Below are positions 8,989-17,758 of a stretch of 64,000 bases of DNA, piece after piece. Under the pieces are notes generated by a model. That model did not search any database. It was not told where the DNA came from and saw only the letters and a program-made list of their open reading frames with translations. The number at the start of each line of letters is the position of its first letter. Within the stretch, counting starts at the first letter, position 1. The stretch comes from Nitrososphaerota archaeon (GTDB taxonomy: Archaea > Thermoproteota > Nitrososphaeria > Nitrososphaerales > Gagatemarchaeaceae): assembly GCA_029785195.1 (NCBI GenBank), contig JAFMAD010000001.1, forward strand, positions 124,001 through 188,000. Reading direction: 5' to 3'. A program made the position numbers and the translations under genes.

Positions 8989-9354
8989 ATGCCAAAGAAG
9001 AGATCCGACACAAACTCGTCAGAGGGACAAAGGCCAGCAGAACGGGCCACAGCACCAGCGGCGCCCAGCGCGCCAGCCCAGAGGTCAGCACCTACAAACC
9101 ACATATTCGTGGGCCAGAAGCCTGTGATGAACTACGCCATGAGCGCGCTCATCCAGCTCGCCTCTGCCGGCGAAGTGGTGGTGAAGGCCAGAGGGATGGC
9201 GATCAGCAGGGCGGTAGACGTCGCTGAAATCGTCACAAAGCGCCTGGGGAACGGCCAGTTCAAGGTCAAGGACATCGGCATCAGCACCGAGGTCGTTGGC
9301 GAAGGGCCAGAGACCAGGAACATCTCCTCGATCGAAATAGTCGTCGGCAAGTGA
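8989..9354 (+). CDS. albA: DNA/RNA-binding chromatin protein Alba
   Basis: Alba coats DNA as dimers and also binds RNA. The core begins at NHIFVGQKPVMNYAMSALIQ (residues 37-56), with the lysine that is acetylated in relatives in the QKPVMNY segment, and continues through KARGMAISRAVDVAEI to the C-terminal ISSIEIVVGK. The first 36 residues are an unusual Ala/Pro/Ser/Arg-rich disordered tail not found in the shortest homologues. The gene has its own TATA box and a T-rich stretch downstream. Confidence 0.95.
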   Translation: MPKKRSDTNSSEGQRPAERATAPAAPSAPAQRSAPTNHIFVGQKPVMNYAMSALIQLASAGEVVVKARGMAISRAVDVAEIVTKRLGNGQFKVKDIGISTEVVGEGPETRNISSIEIVVGK

Positions 9355-9420
9355 AGGGGACAGCGAACCAACAAACCAACCGTTGGGCAATATGAAACAG
9401 CGTGAGCTGTGGATCCGCCT

Positions 9421-9446
9421 CCTTGTTTCGTTCTTCTTTTTCTCAT
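9421..9446 (+). terminator. T-rich candidate terminator after alba, in a 273-bp convergent gap
   Basis: The alba-GIY-YIG gap (9355-9627) contains no convincing gene. About 70 nt after the alba stop there is a run rich in T (TTGTTTCGTTCTTCTTTTTC), the kind of sequence at which archaeal polymerase stops. A GC-rich hairpin with CCCTGG and CCAGGG arms lies near 9519-9541 and could serve the opposite-strand gene. Confidence 0.45.
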
Positions 9447-9627
9447 TCCCTTCGGCGCTGCGCCTGCAGTGACACGACACATGGCCCGGGTCCTTGGGAA
9501 TGTCGCGTATCTTCCCCGCGTCCCTGGTGGCACGCCGCCAGGGGTCGGGGGCCATCGACCGGGGCGGAACGAGCCGCGGATACGGAAGCACCCCCGCCGC
9601 CTGGGCTGCTCCCCGCTCTGGCGCAGG

Positions 9628-9942
9628 TCAGTCGTCCTGTCCGGGCCGGGGGAGGGCGAGGCCGGTCCTTCCGCTCGACCTGGAACACAGGAGGAGCTTT
9701 TCGCTCTTGCGCATCCTCTTGATCTCCGCCTCGCGCTTGAGCGCCGCGGAGAGGCCCGGCGACTCCTCCGCGTACGCGAGTGCGACAGGGACCCTCGACC
9801 GGGTGTACTTGGAGGCTCTGCCGGCGTTGTGCAGAGCGACGCGCTTCTGCAGGTCGACGGTGTATCCCGTGTAGAGCGAACCGTCGGAACAGGAGAGGAC
9901 GTACACCCAGTATCTGCGCACGCCGGGGCGGAGGTCTGGCAT
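9628..9942 (-). CDS. GIY-YIG nuclease-superfamily protein (UPF0213/YhbQ-like)
   Basis: A small stand-alone GIY-YIG domain. The WVYVLSCSDGSLYTGYTVDL segment (residues 12-31) carries the two strands of the motif as YVL and YTG, followed by the conserved Arg in LQKRVALHNAG, the Glu-containing helix and AALKREAEIKRM. Proteins of this class are usually about 80-100 residues; this one is 104. The cellular role (DNA repair or RNA processing) is unknown for most members. Confidence 0.85.
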   Translation of the reverse strand: MPDLRPGVRRYWVYVLSCSDGSLYTGYTVDLQKRVALHNAGRASKYTRSRVPVALAYAEESPGLSAALKREAEIKRMRKSEKLLLCSRSSGRTGLALPRPGQDD

Positions 9943-10007
9943 GATTAGAAGTATGCCGGGACCGCTGCAGCGACGGTCGCGGAGAGTCAGGAGACAAGGG
10001 CGCGGGA

Positions 10008-10229
10008 GTGAAGGCTGCTCCGCCGATGTCGGCGTGCTGTCCCCGGTCGAAGGTCTGTCATCCGGCGCGACCCGCCTGGAGACAGATGGGGGGCGACCCG
10101 TGTTTCGTGTTCGAAGGGGATGGAGGCGCGCCAGCGCCCTCCGAACCGGAAGTGCAAGGCCCTGACGCGGACCCGAGCGCCGGCCGCATTCGACGCGAGA
10201 AAATCCTCGTCTTGGGGATAATCTTATAA
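10008..10229 (+). CDS. Small Cys-containing hypothetical protein, 73 aa
   Basis: Possible small protein starting at GTG 10008 (or ATG 10026). The middle contains CCPRSKVCHPARPAWRQMGG followed by DPCFVFEGDGG, so four cysteines and a histidine could bind a metal. The C-terminal third is low complexity. It ends 16 nt before lysA. No family is recognised; an overlapping frame from 9941 is also open, so this call is tentative. Confidence 0.38.
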   Translation: MKAAPPMSACCPRSKVCHPARPAWRQMGGDPCFVFEGDGGAPAPSEPEVQGPDADPSAGRIRREKILVLGIIL

Positions 10230-10245
10230 GAGAAAATTCTCGGCC

Positions 10246-10274
10246 GTGTCGACTAACAAAAAGTTGGTCGACAC
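10246..10274. promoter_or_regulatory. 12-bp-stem hairpin over the lysA start
   Basis: Arms GTGTCGACTAAC (10246-10257) and GTTGGTCGACAC (10263-10274) flank a five-A loop. At RNA level all 12 pairs form, one being U-G. The first codon GTG is the first base triplet of the stem. A TATA element (CTTATAAG, centred near 10226) puts transcription start near 10250, so it could be a DNA operator at the start site or an RNA hairpin. Confidence 0.6.
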
Positions 10275-11583
10275 TCGCACGCAGCCCGTATCACGCACGG
10301 GTGAAGCGGCGCCGAGGTTTTCCGACGCGGATCTATACAGCCTAGCAGAGAAGCACGGCACACCGTACTTCCTGATAGACGAGGCGACACTGAGAAGGAA
10401 GGTGTCAGAGATGGAAGAAGGGTTCAGCGAGTACAAGGGAGCTTTCCGTGTCGCGTACTCGGTGAAGGCGAACTTCAATCCGTCGGTCATCAGGGCGTTC
10501 ACAAGCGAAGGGATCCTCTTCGACCTGACAGCGCCGAGCGAGCTTGTCTTCGTGCTGAAGGCAGGGGGGTCGTCGGAGAACGTGATGTACACCAGCATCA
10601 CGGAGACCGCGGCCGAGTACGAGCAGGTGATCAGGCTGGGCGTGCGCAAGGTGGTGGTGGCGAGCTACAACGGGTTGGTCAACCTCACCGAGGCGGCCGC
10701 CAGGGCCAACGTCAAGGTCAAGGCGATGATCAGGGTCAACCCCGAGGTCCACGTCCACGCCGAGCTGCGCGGGTCGATGGGGCACGGCAAGTTCGGGCTG
10801 CAGTTCAACGGCGGGAGCCCAGACAGCGCCCTCTACGTCTTGAAGAGGATACTCGGGACGCCGGCGCTCGAGTTCGAGGGGTTCCACTTCCACCTCGGTA
10901 GCCAGATTGAGGACCCCGCGTGCTACGCCGAAGCGATAGAGAAGCTGGAGGCGTTCATACTAGAGGCGCGGAGGCAGCTCGGAGACTTCCACGTGGGCAC
11001 CCTCGACATCGGGGGTGGACTCCCGGTCCCCTACGGGAAGAAGGTCCCGACGCCCAAAGAGATCGGGGGCAAGATAGCGGAACAGCTGAACAGCCTCGTG
11101 GAGAGCATAGGCGACAGGTTCACGCTGGTGGCCGAGAGCGGCAGGTACCTGACCGCGGAGTCAACAGTCCTCGTGACCCGAGTGGTGAACGTCAAGAGCT
11201 TCGGGGAGGCGAAGTACATCTATGTGGACGCCGGGTACAACGTGCTGCTCGACTCGGCGCTCCTGCGCCATGAATACCCGGTGGAGGTGGTCCCAGGAGG
11301 GAGGCCCTCCCCCCAGAAGGTCGCCCTCGTAGGCAGGCTGTGCGACCCGCTGGACGTCTTCCCCATATCGAGCAGGTCGAAGCTCGGGGGAGCGGCGGTG
11401 GGGAAGCTCGTCTTGTTCAGGGAGGTCGGCGCCTATTCGCTGGTGATGAACATGCCATTCCACAGCCAGCCCAGGCCCCCGGTGGTCATGCGGAGCGGCG
11501 ATGGGTCCTACGCCCTGGCTAGGAAGGGACAAGACGTGGAGCGGCTCTTCGCCGACGAAGGCGGAGACTGCCTCCCCAGCTGA
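10246..11583 (+). CDS. lysA: Diaminopimelate decarboxylase
   Basis: PLP enzyme of fold type III that makes L-lysine from meso-diaminopimelate. The PLP lysine is K74 in YSVKANFN, and the family elements HGKFGLQ, FHFHLGSQI, DIGGGLPVPYG, AESGRYL and the LCDPLDV cysteine of the second active-site half are all present; 445 residues is normal. Start options are GTG 10246 (inside a hairpin) and TTG 10264; the latter fits better with the predicted transcription start. Other lysine-pathway genes are not in the window. A related decarboxylase specificity is possible but less likely. Confidence 0.9.
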   Translation: MSTNKKLVDTRTQPVSRTGEAAPRFSDADLYSLAEKHGTPYFLIDEATLRRKVSEMEEGFSEYKGAFRVAYSVKANFNPSVIRAFTSEGILFDLTAPSELVFVLKAGGSSENVMYTSITETAAEYEQVIRLGVRKVVVASYNGLVNLTEAAARANVKVKAMIRVNPEVHVHAELRGSMGHGKFGLQFNGGSPDSALYVLKRILGTPALEFEGFHFHLGSQIEDPACYAEAIEKLEAFILEARRQLGDFHVGTLDIGGGLPVPYGKKVPTPKEIGGKIAEQLNSLVESIGDRFTLVAESGRYLTAESTVLVTRVVNVKSFGEAKYIYVDAGYNVLLDSALLRHEYPVEVVPGGRPSPQKVALVGRLCDPLDVFPISSRSKLGGAAVGKLVLFREVGAYSLVMNMPFHSQPRPPVVMRSGDGSYALARKGQDVERLFADEGGDCLPS

Positions 11584-11670
11584 CCCGCCTGCGCCCTTCG
11601 GAGCCGGCGCTGGACCGCGACACTCCGCGTCTGGGAAACGATAAATCGGCACAGGATGGAAGGCGCGAGA

Positions 11671-12252
11671 GTGACCCTCGAAGTAATCATCGGCCCCATG
11701 TTCTCCGGGAAGACGTCGGAGTTGATCAGGCTCGTCGAGCGGGAGGTCTACGCCAAGAAGAAGGGAGCCATATTCAAGATAGACTTCGACAGGAGGTACA
11801 GCGAGAAGCAGGTGGTGACGCACAACGGGCTCCGCTACGACGCCTATTCGGTCTCGTCGACGGACGACGGGGTCAGGAGGATCGAGGCCGTGGCCGAGAC
11901 AGAAAGCCTCGACGCCATAGGGGTTGACGAGGTGAACTTCTTCCCTCGATCTGTCGTGGGCGTGCTCGACAGGATCGCGGCCTCGAGGAGGGTGATAGCC
12001 AGCGGGCTGAACCTCGACTTCAAAGCCGAGCCGTTCCCCACCACCATGGAGCTGGCGGCCAGGGCTGACAGGGTGATGTACCTGAGCGCCGTCTGCGTCG
12101 TCTGCGGCCAGGAGGCGACAAGGACGCAGCGCCTGATAGCGGGGAAGGCGGCGCCGAAAGACTCGCCGCTGATAGTCGTGGGAGGGAAGGAGATGTACGA
12201 ACCGCGGTGCAGGGCGTGCTACGAGCCGCCGAGGGAGGGGAGGGACCGTTGA
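11671..12252 (+). CDS. tdk: Thymidine kinase
   Basis: Phosphorylates thymidine to dTMP in salvage. The P-loop GPMFSGKTSE is at the N-terminus, a DEVNFF Walker B-like segment follows, and the zinc site is formed by CVVCGQ and a later CRACYE pair. A GATAAATC TATA box centred at 11643 predicts transcription at about 11670, supporting GTG 11671 as a leaderless start; ATG 11656 in the same frame is the alternative. Uridine phosphorylase follows after 40 nt. Confidence 0.93.
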   Translation: MTLEVIIGPMFSGKTSELIRLVEREVYAKKKGAIFKIDFDRRYSEKQVVTHNGLRYDAYSVSSTDDGVRRIEAVAETESLDAIGVDEVNFFPRSVVGVLDRIAASRRVIASGLNLDFKAEPFPTTMELAARADRVMYLSAVCVVCGQEATRTQRLIAGKAAPKDSPLIVVGGKEMYEPRCRACYEPPREGRDR

Positions 12253-12292
12253 TATCATCGCTGCGCGGCCCCGATGGACGGAAGGCATAGAG

Positions 12293-13063
12293 ATGGCTCA
12301 CGAGCCGAAGGACGACTCGGGGAGGCCGTACCACATCAGGCTGTCGAAGGCCGACGTCGGGCGGGTGGCCCTCCTCCCGGGGGACCCAGGGAGGGTCCCT
12401 CTGATCGCCGAGAGGCTCGAAGGGGCGAAGCAGCTCAGCTCGAACCGGGAGTACGTAGCCTACGGCGGCGAAGCAGGAGGGGAGGAGGTGGTGGTCGTCA
12501 GCACTGGGATAGGAGGGCCTTCGGCCGCGATAGCTGTGGAGGAGCTCGCCAGGCTCGGGGTCGAGGTGATGATACGCGTCGGGACCTGCGGGTCCATCCA
12601 GCGCTCGGTCGGCGTGGGATCCCTCGTGATCGCCGACGCCGCCGTCCGGATGGATGGGACCACGTCCCAGTACGCGCCTCCTGGCTACCCGGCGGCGGCG
12701 ACCCCGGGGGTTGCGCTTGCGCTCGCTGAGGCGGCGGCCTCCCTCAGAAAGAGCGCGTCCGTCGGGATGGCGGCTTCGACCGACTCCTTCTACGCGGGGC
12801 AGGGGAGGGCGTCATTCGGCGGATACATCCCGAGAGACAAGGCCCACATCGTCGAGGACCTCGCCGCGGCCAGGGTCCTCTGCTTCGAGATGGAGGCGTC
12901 GACGCTGTTCACGCTCGGGAGGCTGTTCGGGTTGAAGACGGGGGCGATCTTCGCGGTCGTGGCGAACAGGGTGACGAACGAGCTGAACGCGCACGCTGGG
13001 GTGGACGACGCCATCGACGTCGCGGTCGAAGCTGTGAAGAACCTCAAGCGCCACTCTGTCTGA
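12293..13063 (+). CDS. udp: Uridine phosphorylase (PNP/UDP family)
   Basis: Reversibly splits uridine into uracil and ribose 1-phosphate, feeding the upp reaction. Family elements in order: VALLPGDPGRV near residue 25, STGIGGPSAAIA, the phosphate/ribose region RVGTCGSIQ, the CFEMEASTLF segment with the ribose-binding Glu-Met-Glu, and the C-terminal ANRVTNEL. Length 256 matches nucleoside phosphorylase I proteins. It follows tdk closely and its end overlaps the end of the convergent apgM gene by 20 bp. Confidence 0.9.
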   Translation: MAHEPKDDSGRPYHIRLSKADVGRVALLPGDPGRVPLIAERLEGAKQLSSNREYVAYGGEAGGEEVVVVSTGIGGPSAAIAVEELARLGVEVMIRVGTCGSIQRSVGVGSLVIADAAVRMDGTTSQYAPPGYPAAATPGVALALAEAAASLRKSASVGMAASTDSFYAGQGRASFGGYIPRDKAHIVEDLAAARVLCFEMEASTLFTLGRLFGLKTGAIFAVVANRVTNELNAHAGVDDAIDVAVEAVKNLKRHSV

Positions 13064-14288
13064 CCGGCTCTCCTGCGACCAGGCCGAGGACGTCCTTCCC
13101 CATGCGATGCCCGAGGGAGCCGCCCTTGGCGGACGCCTCTGTGAAGCGCTTCCCGTCCCCCTCCTCGCCCGTGACCAGGAGCGGGACCGGGTCCGCCGAG
13201 TGCATCTTGAGCGTGCACGGGGTCGCGTGGTCGCAGGAGACACCGATCCTAGTACCTTCGAGAGCCCCGCGGACCGTCGAGAAGAAGTCCCTGTCTATGG
13301 CCTCGATGCTCCGCTTCTTCCCCCGGGCGTCCCCGTCGTGGCCGAACTCGTCTGGGCCCTTGATGTGCACATACACCACCGTCCCGTCCCTAAGCTCGGA
13401 GGCGAACTTGGCAGCCTTCTCCTTGATGTCGCGCCTGTCCTTGATCTCGACCATCTTCATCCCGAGCAGCCTCGCTATCCCGACCTCGGCGGGGAACTCG
13501 ACGAGCGCCGTCCCCTTCAGGCCGTGCCTCTCCTCGAAGGACGGGAGGACAGGGAGGTGGTCCCCGGCGTCGCGGACGAGGACACAGTTGGCAGGGAGCT
13601 TCCCTGCGGCGACCCTCTCCCTGTTGGTCTCGCTCTTCTCGAGGACCCTCGCCGCCTTCGCGGTGAACTCGTTCACCAGCTCCGCCGCCAGGGATGCGGC
13701 TTCTTCCTTGGACTCGGGGGAGGACCGAATGATCTCGTCCGAGGCGGACACCGCCTTCGCCGCGCCGAACCCCCCGACGCGGACGTAGGCAGGGTCGGTG
13801 TTGGTGATGGCCGCCGACAGGGGGCGTCGGGCGCGTATCACAAGCACCCCCCTGTACGACACAGTGGTCTTGAACCGGCAGGTCGCGCCCTTCAGCGAGA
13901 CCTTCTCTATGTCCTCGGCCAGCCGCTCCCCTTCCTCAGGGGTGAGGTCCCTCCCCGCCCTCCTGTCCACTATCACCCTCCCCCTCGCGGAGGCGAAGTT
14001 AGCCCGGAGGGCCAGGTCGCCGTCGCGCACCTCTAGCCCAGCCCCGACGGCCTCGACCACCCCTCTCCCCGGGTATCCCTTGTCGAAGGAGTAGCCGAGC
14101 ATGTTGAACACAGCGATGTCCGACTCCGGGGCGATCCCCTTCCCGACGGTGGTGACAGTCCCGAGCCTCGACCTCGCCGCGATCCTGTCCAGGTGTGGGG
14201 TGTAAGCAGCCTCCAAGGGGGTGGTGTAGTTTAGCTCCGGGACGGGCCTGTCTGCGCACCCGTCGAGGAGGACGTAGCCGACCTTCAT
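13044..14288 (-). CDS. apgM: 2,3-bisphosphoglycerate-independent phosphoglycerate mutase, archaeal type
   Basis: Interconverts 3- and 2-phosphoglycerate in glycolysis and gluconeogenesis. The alkaline-phosphatase-fold metal sites are visible: MKVGYVLLDGCADRP at the start, GKGIAPESDIAVFN with the phosphorylated Ser, HIKGPDEFGHDGD, and the CDHATPCTLKMHSADPVP region near the end. The 414-residue length fits the archaeal ApgM family, not the longer bacterial GpmI. ATG 14288 is the natural start. Confidence 0.95.
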   Translation of the reverse strand: MKVGYVLLDGCADRPVPELNYTTPLEAAYTPHLDRIAARSRLGTVTTVGKGIAPESDIAVFNMLGYSFDKGYPGRGVVEAVGAGLEVRDGDLALRANFASARGRVIVDRRAGRDLTPEEGERLAEDIEKVSLKGATCRFKTTVSYRGVLVIRARRPLSAAITNTDPAYVRVGGFGAAKAVSASDEIIRSSPESKEEAASLAAELVNEFTAKAARVLEKSETNRERVAAGKLPANCVLVRDAGDHLPVLPSFEERHGLKGTALVEFPAEVGIARLLGMKMVEIKDRRDIKEKAAKFASELRDGTVVYVHIKGPDEFGHDGDARGKKRSIEAIDRDFFSTVRGALEGTRIGVSCDHATPCTLKMHSADPVPLLVTGEEGDGKRFTEASAKGGSLGHRMGKDVLGLVAGEPVRQSGA

Positions 14289-14377
14289 GCCTGCAGAGAG
14301 GGTCCCGGGTCTGGGATTTCATCCTTTCGCGGGGGCGCACCCAAACTCTAATACCGACCCACCTGCGCGGAGGGCCC

Positions 14378-15412
14378 ATGGTGGAGATTCGCAAGGACTA
14401 CTTCACCGAGAAGCTCTCGATAACGCTCCCCGACAGGGGGCTGAAGCCGGGGCAGGTGATCCCGCAGAAGGCGGAGAAGTGCAACTACTGCGCTGGGAAC
14501 GAGGATATGACCCCGCCTGCCGACCTCGTCCTGGTAAAGCGGGGGGACACCCTGCTGAAGCAGACTGACTCGGAAGGGGACGTGGTGAAGAACTGGTCCG
14601 TCAGGATCTTCCCAGCGAAGAGCCCGCTGGTCACCCCCGGGGCGCCCCCCTCCTATGGTGAGCCCCCACACTACAGCGAACCCGCCTCTGGATACCACTA
14701 CGTGCTTGTGGCGACACCTAAGCACGACGAGCCGTTCTCGAGGATAGACATCGAGCAGTGGACCAACATCCTCGCCTCGCTGCAGGACAAGGTCCGCTGG
14801 CTCTACTCGCAGAAGGGGGTCAGCTACGTCCTCGTCTATATCGACAGCGAGAAGGAAGGGACCCCCACGGCGGTGCACCCGAGCATCCAGATGGTGACCA
14901 CCCCCCGCGTCCCCCCCGCTGTGGAGGCGGAGGCCGAGACGGTGCAGGCGTCCCTCAACGACCTGGGGGTCTGCCCCATGTGCCAGGTCGTCGCCGCCGA
15001 GACAGGGGGGCCAAGGCAGATTCTCGCGACCGACTTCTTCCTCGCCTTCGCTCCATGGGTCTCGACGCATCCCTTCGAATACTGGGTCTACCCGAAGCGG
15101 CACATGACGAGCCTGCTGAAGCTGTCGCAGAAGGAGATGATGGACCTGGCGCTCATGCTCAGATCCACCCTCGGGGGCCTGTCCAAGGCGCTCGACTCGC
15201 CTAGCTTCACCATGGTCTTCCACAGCTCCTCTGAGAAGAAGACGACGAAGCAGATACACTGGCATATCGAGGTCTTCCCCAAGAGGGAGCGCTGGACAGG
15301 CCTCGAGCTCGGCGGCGGCATCTACGCCTCCGAGGTCTCGCCTGAAGCGGCTGCTCAGGTCCTGGGCGCGAGCTCGAGGAAGGAGCTCGCGCAGCTGGTC
15401 GGGATAAGATAG
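14378..15412 (+). CDS. Galactose-1-phosphate uridylyltransferase-like protein (HIT superfamily)
   Basis: GalT-like nucleotidyl transferase, 344 residues. It has two Cys pairs (CNYCAGNEDMTPP near residue 32 and CPMCQ near 206) suited to zinc binding, the HPSIQ segment, a second HPFEYWVYPKRH segment and the C-terminal IHWHIEVFPK His-x-His motif. ATG 14378 has an AGGGCCC-type site and a TATA box (CTAATACC, centred at 14350), so it may be leaderless. It faces sugar isomerase and nucleotidyltransferase genes, supporting a role in sugar-nucleotide metabolism; galactose specificity is not proven. Confidence 0.8.
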   Translation: MVEIRKDYFTEKLSITLPDRGLKPGQVIPQKAEKCNYCAGNEDMTPPADLVLVKRGDTLLKQTDSEGDVVKNWSVRIFPAKSPLVTPGAPPSYGEPPHYSEPASGYHYVLVATPKHDEPFSRIDIEQWTNILASLQDKVRWLYSQKGVSYVLVYIDSEKEGTPTAVHPSIQMVTTPRVPPAVEAEAETVQASLNDLGVCPMCQVVAAETGGPRQILATDFFLAFAPWVSTHPFEYWVYPKRHMTSLLKLSQKEMMDLALMLRSTLGGLSKALDSPSFTMVFHSSSEKKTTKQIHWHIEVFPKRERWTGLELGGGIYASEVSPEAAAQVLGASSRKELAQLVGIR

Positions 15413-15421
15413 GCGCGCGGC

Positions 15422-16483
15422 TCAGGTCGAGCCCAGCCTGTGCCTGAGTGACGTCAGGAGCCTGGTGGGGAGGGGATCGACCCCTCTGGCCACGGCCATG
15501 TAATAGGAGGCCATGTCGAGCCTGTAGGCCAGGGAGACGAGCTCCGTCAGGGGAGGGCCCCTCTCGCCTTCGGCCGTCAGCACCGCCGCCACCTTCCTTC
15601 GTAGGGCGGAGGCGAACAGGCCGAGCCCCGCAGCTAGCGCCCTGTCGTCGGCGGAGCAGTTCAGTATGAGCGGTGAGAACGCCGGGTGTGGGGTCTCCCA
15701 CGTCTCCACGTCGTTGTGCAGCGCCTCGGGGGCCTCCTCGAAGAAGGCGTTCTGTTTCGCGTTCTCGTTCACGGCGTTGCAGAACCTCACCCCCACCCCC
15801 CGGGTCACCCTCGTCCCGTAGACCTTGGGGGTCCGCTTCCAGAGCCCGAGGGCGAGCGCCTTCGAAGCGTTCAGCGGAGGGGAGACCTCCGCCCTCGCGC
15901 CTGCCCAGACGCGTCCGAGGGAAGCCAGGGCGTCCCGCACTTCCCCGTCCGCTGAAAGCCCGAAGGCCGCGTTGACGACCCCGACGCAGGCGAACAGCAT
16001 GAAAGGGAGCATGTAGCGCGGGGCCTTCGCATCCGGGACCGGGATGTGCGCCATCCCTGCGCCCTCCACCACCTCTCTCAGCCTCCCTCCGCTCGAGACC
16101 CCGACCACATCCGCGCCGTTGGCCAGCGCCGCCTTCGTCATCTGTATGGTCTCGGCGGTCCCTCCCGAGGCGCTGCACGCTATCGCCAGCGTCCCCTTCA
16201 TGTCCATGGGCGGGACGGATCCCTTGTAGACCGCCGTCTCTGGTCCCCCCCTTGCCGCGAGCCAGCTGGAGATTATGTCCCCCGCGGACGCGGACCCCCC
16301 CATGCCGAGGACGGCCAGCCTCCGGTGCGCGCCCCTAGGTTTGTAGGCGTCGGAGGAGTATCCCCTGGCGGCGAGGTCTGGCCACTCCGCGTAGGATGAA
16401 TACACGTCTGACCTGTCCACCCGCGACAGGAGCGAGGGGACGAACGGGTCCCGCATGATTCTCGCATCGCCCTCCCGCTTCAA
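15422..16483 (-). CDS. Bifunctional phosphoglucose/phosphomannose isomerase
   Basis: Archaeal SIS-domain isomerase that interconverts fructose 6-phosphate with glucose 6-phosphate or mannose 6-phosphate. The first SIS domain shows GMGGSASAGDI and CSASGGTAETIQM, and the catalytic block NENAKQNAFFEEAPEALHND contains the Glu and His of this family. Length 353 is typical. The start TTG 16483 lies three bases after the stop of the nucleotidyltransferase upstream, so it belongs to a three-gene sugar operon reading leftward. Confidence 0.92.
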   Translation of the reverse strand: MKREGDARIMRDPFVPSLLSRVDRSDVYSSYAEWPDLAARGYSSDAYKPRGAHRRLAVLGMGGSASAGDIISSWLAARGGPETAVYKGSVPPMDMKGTLAIACSASGGTAETIQMTKAALANGADVVGVSSGGRLREVVEGAGMAHIPVPDAKAPRYMLPFMLFACVGVVNAAFGLSADGEVRDALASLGRVWAGARAEVSPPLNASKALALGLWKRTPKVYGTRVTRGVGVRFCNAVNENAKQNAFFEEAPEALHNDVETWETPHPAFSPLILNCSADDRALAAGLGLFASALRRKVAAVLTAEGERGPPLTELVSLAYRLDMASYYMAVARGVDPLPTRLLTSLRHRLGST

Positions 16484-16486
16484 AGA

Positions 16487-17758
16487 TTAAGGTTTCTCCG
16501 GCTCGGAGGCTGGCCCAGGCTGGCCGATCCTCCCCTTCAGTGCGCCGGCCTTGCGGCGCTCCTGTGCGGTGGAGGCGAATGCCTGTCGGACGAGCGCCTC
16601 TTCGCTCTTCCCCAGGCTGAGCCCCCGCCGTTCCATCATGCGCCGCTGGGTCTCGAGGACAGACTCGAGCTCGAGTTCGACCATCCTCCCCGTCTGGCCG
16701 TCGTAGTACGCGAAGCTCGGGACGTCGGCGGCCGCGAGCCCGGACACGTGCGAGCCCGTCCCCACGAACCTCCCCGCGTATACGAGCGAGCCGATGGAGA
16801 GCTTCGCCATGTCCCCCACCGCCGGCCCCAGCTTCATCATGCCGCTGTCCAGCTTCTCGCCCCCGACTACGGGCCTGACGTTGCCGTAGGTGTTCTTCAG
16901 GTTGCTGAAAGTGCACCCTGCTCCCAGGTTCACCCAGGACCCGACGTAGGAGTCGCCGACGTACCCGAAGTGGGCCTTGTTGGTGAAGGGCATCAGGATG
17001 GAGCTCTCCACCTGCCCGCCTACCCTGCACCCCTCGAAGATCGAAGTCCCCCCTCCTATCAGGGCCGAGTAGAGCTTCGCCCTGGGCCCGACGTAGCACG
17101 GTCCCATCAACCTGCTGAAGCTCTCCACCGAGGCGCCCCTGTCTATGACGATCGGCCCCAGCCTGGCGTCGAGGGTGACGTTCCCCTCGAGCTCCGCCCC
17201 CTCGGCCAACATCACGTTGGAGAGGGGGCCCCTGACGACGACGTCGCTAGGAAGCCTGATGGGCTCGTCGAAGCGCCTCGCCTGCCCCGCGATGGCCAAC
17301 CCGTTGCTCTCAACCAGGTCCCAGTACCCGGCGAAGAGAGGGTCGGAGGGCGGGGCGACCCGTCTGACCTTCTTCGCTATGCTGGCGACGACGCTCTTGG
17401 TGACGACTCCCGGCTTGAACCAGGCGCTGTCCAGCCTCGCGGCGACGAGCTCCCCTCCCGAGACGGCAGCGAACGGCTCGGACGTGGAGGCCGGGGAGAG
17501 GAGTCCCTGGGTCGGCCTCGCCCTCGCGTTCACGAAGAAGGCCGGCCCGTAGACCTTGTCGTTGTACAGGCCGTGCGTCGCCTCCTTCGAGACAGCCCCA
17601 AGCTCGGGCCGCCCCCAGAGAGAGATGTCCTTGGCGTCAGGGACCCTCTCCACGAGCGCCTCGAGGAGCGTCTTGGTCCCCCAGCGGAGGAGGCTCGTGT
17701 GCCTGAGGCGTACGAGGGGCCCGAACCCCTCGAGGCCCTCGTCTTCGAAGACGACTAG
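16487..17758 (-). CDS. GlmU-like sugar nucleotidyltransferase/left-handed beta-helix protein
   Basis: Resembles the putative sugar-nucleotidyltransferase family with a short N-terminal NTP-transferase-like domain and a C-terminal left-handed beta-helix (NVTLDARLGPIVIDRG, CYVGPRAKLYSALIGGG, NLGAGCTFSNLKNTYG). The first canonical start is GTG 17653, but the conserved N-terminal strand LVVFEDEGLEGFGPLVRLRH is encoded upstream, to 17758, where no ATG, GTG or TTG occurs before the in-frame stop at 17809. The coordinates given cover this coding extent. CTA at 17758 overlaps the previous gene's TAG with the same geometry as the ATGA junctions elsewhere. Confidence 0.82.
   Translation of the reverse strand, partial: LVVFEDEGLEGFGPLVRLRHTSLLRWGTKTLLEALVERVPDAKDISLWGRPELGAVSKEATHGLYNDKVYGPAFFVNARARPTQGLLSPASTSEPFAAVSGGELVAARLDSAWFKPGVVTKSVVASIAKKVRRVAPPSDPLFAGYWDLVESNGLAIAGQARRFDEPIRLPSDVVVRGPLSNVMLAEGAELEGNVTLDARLGPIVIDRGASVESFSRLMGPCYVGPRAKLYSALIGGGTSIFEGCRVGGQVESSILMPFTNKAHFGYVGDSYVGSWVNLGAGCTFSNLKNTYGNVRPVVGGEKLDSGMMKLGPAVGDMAKLSIGSLVYAGRFVGTGSHVSGLAAADVPSFAYYDGQTGRMVELELESVLETQRRMMERRGLSLGKSEEALVRQAFASTAQERRKAGALKGRIGQPGPASEPEKP

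Noticed and set aside
9941-10165. Arg-rich 74-residue plus-strand frame before lysA
   Set aside because: Its composition is that of an out-of-frame reading of the Cys-containing frame at 10008; neither promoter nor ribosome site supports it.
13102-14036. Plus-strand frames inside apgM
   Set aside because: They are shadows of a strongly conserved gene and show no domain features.
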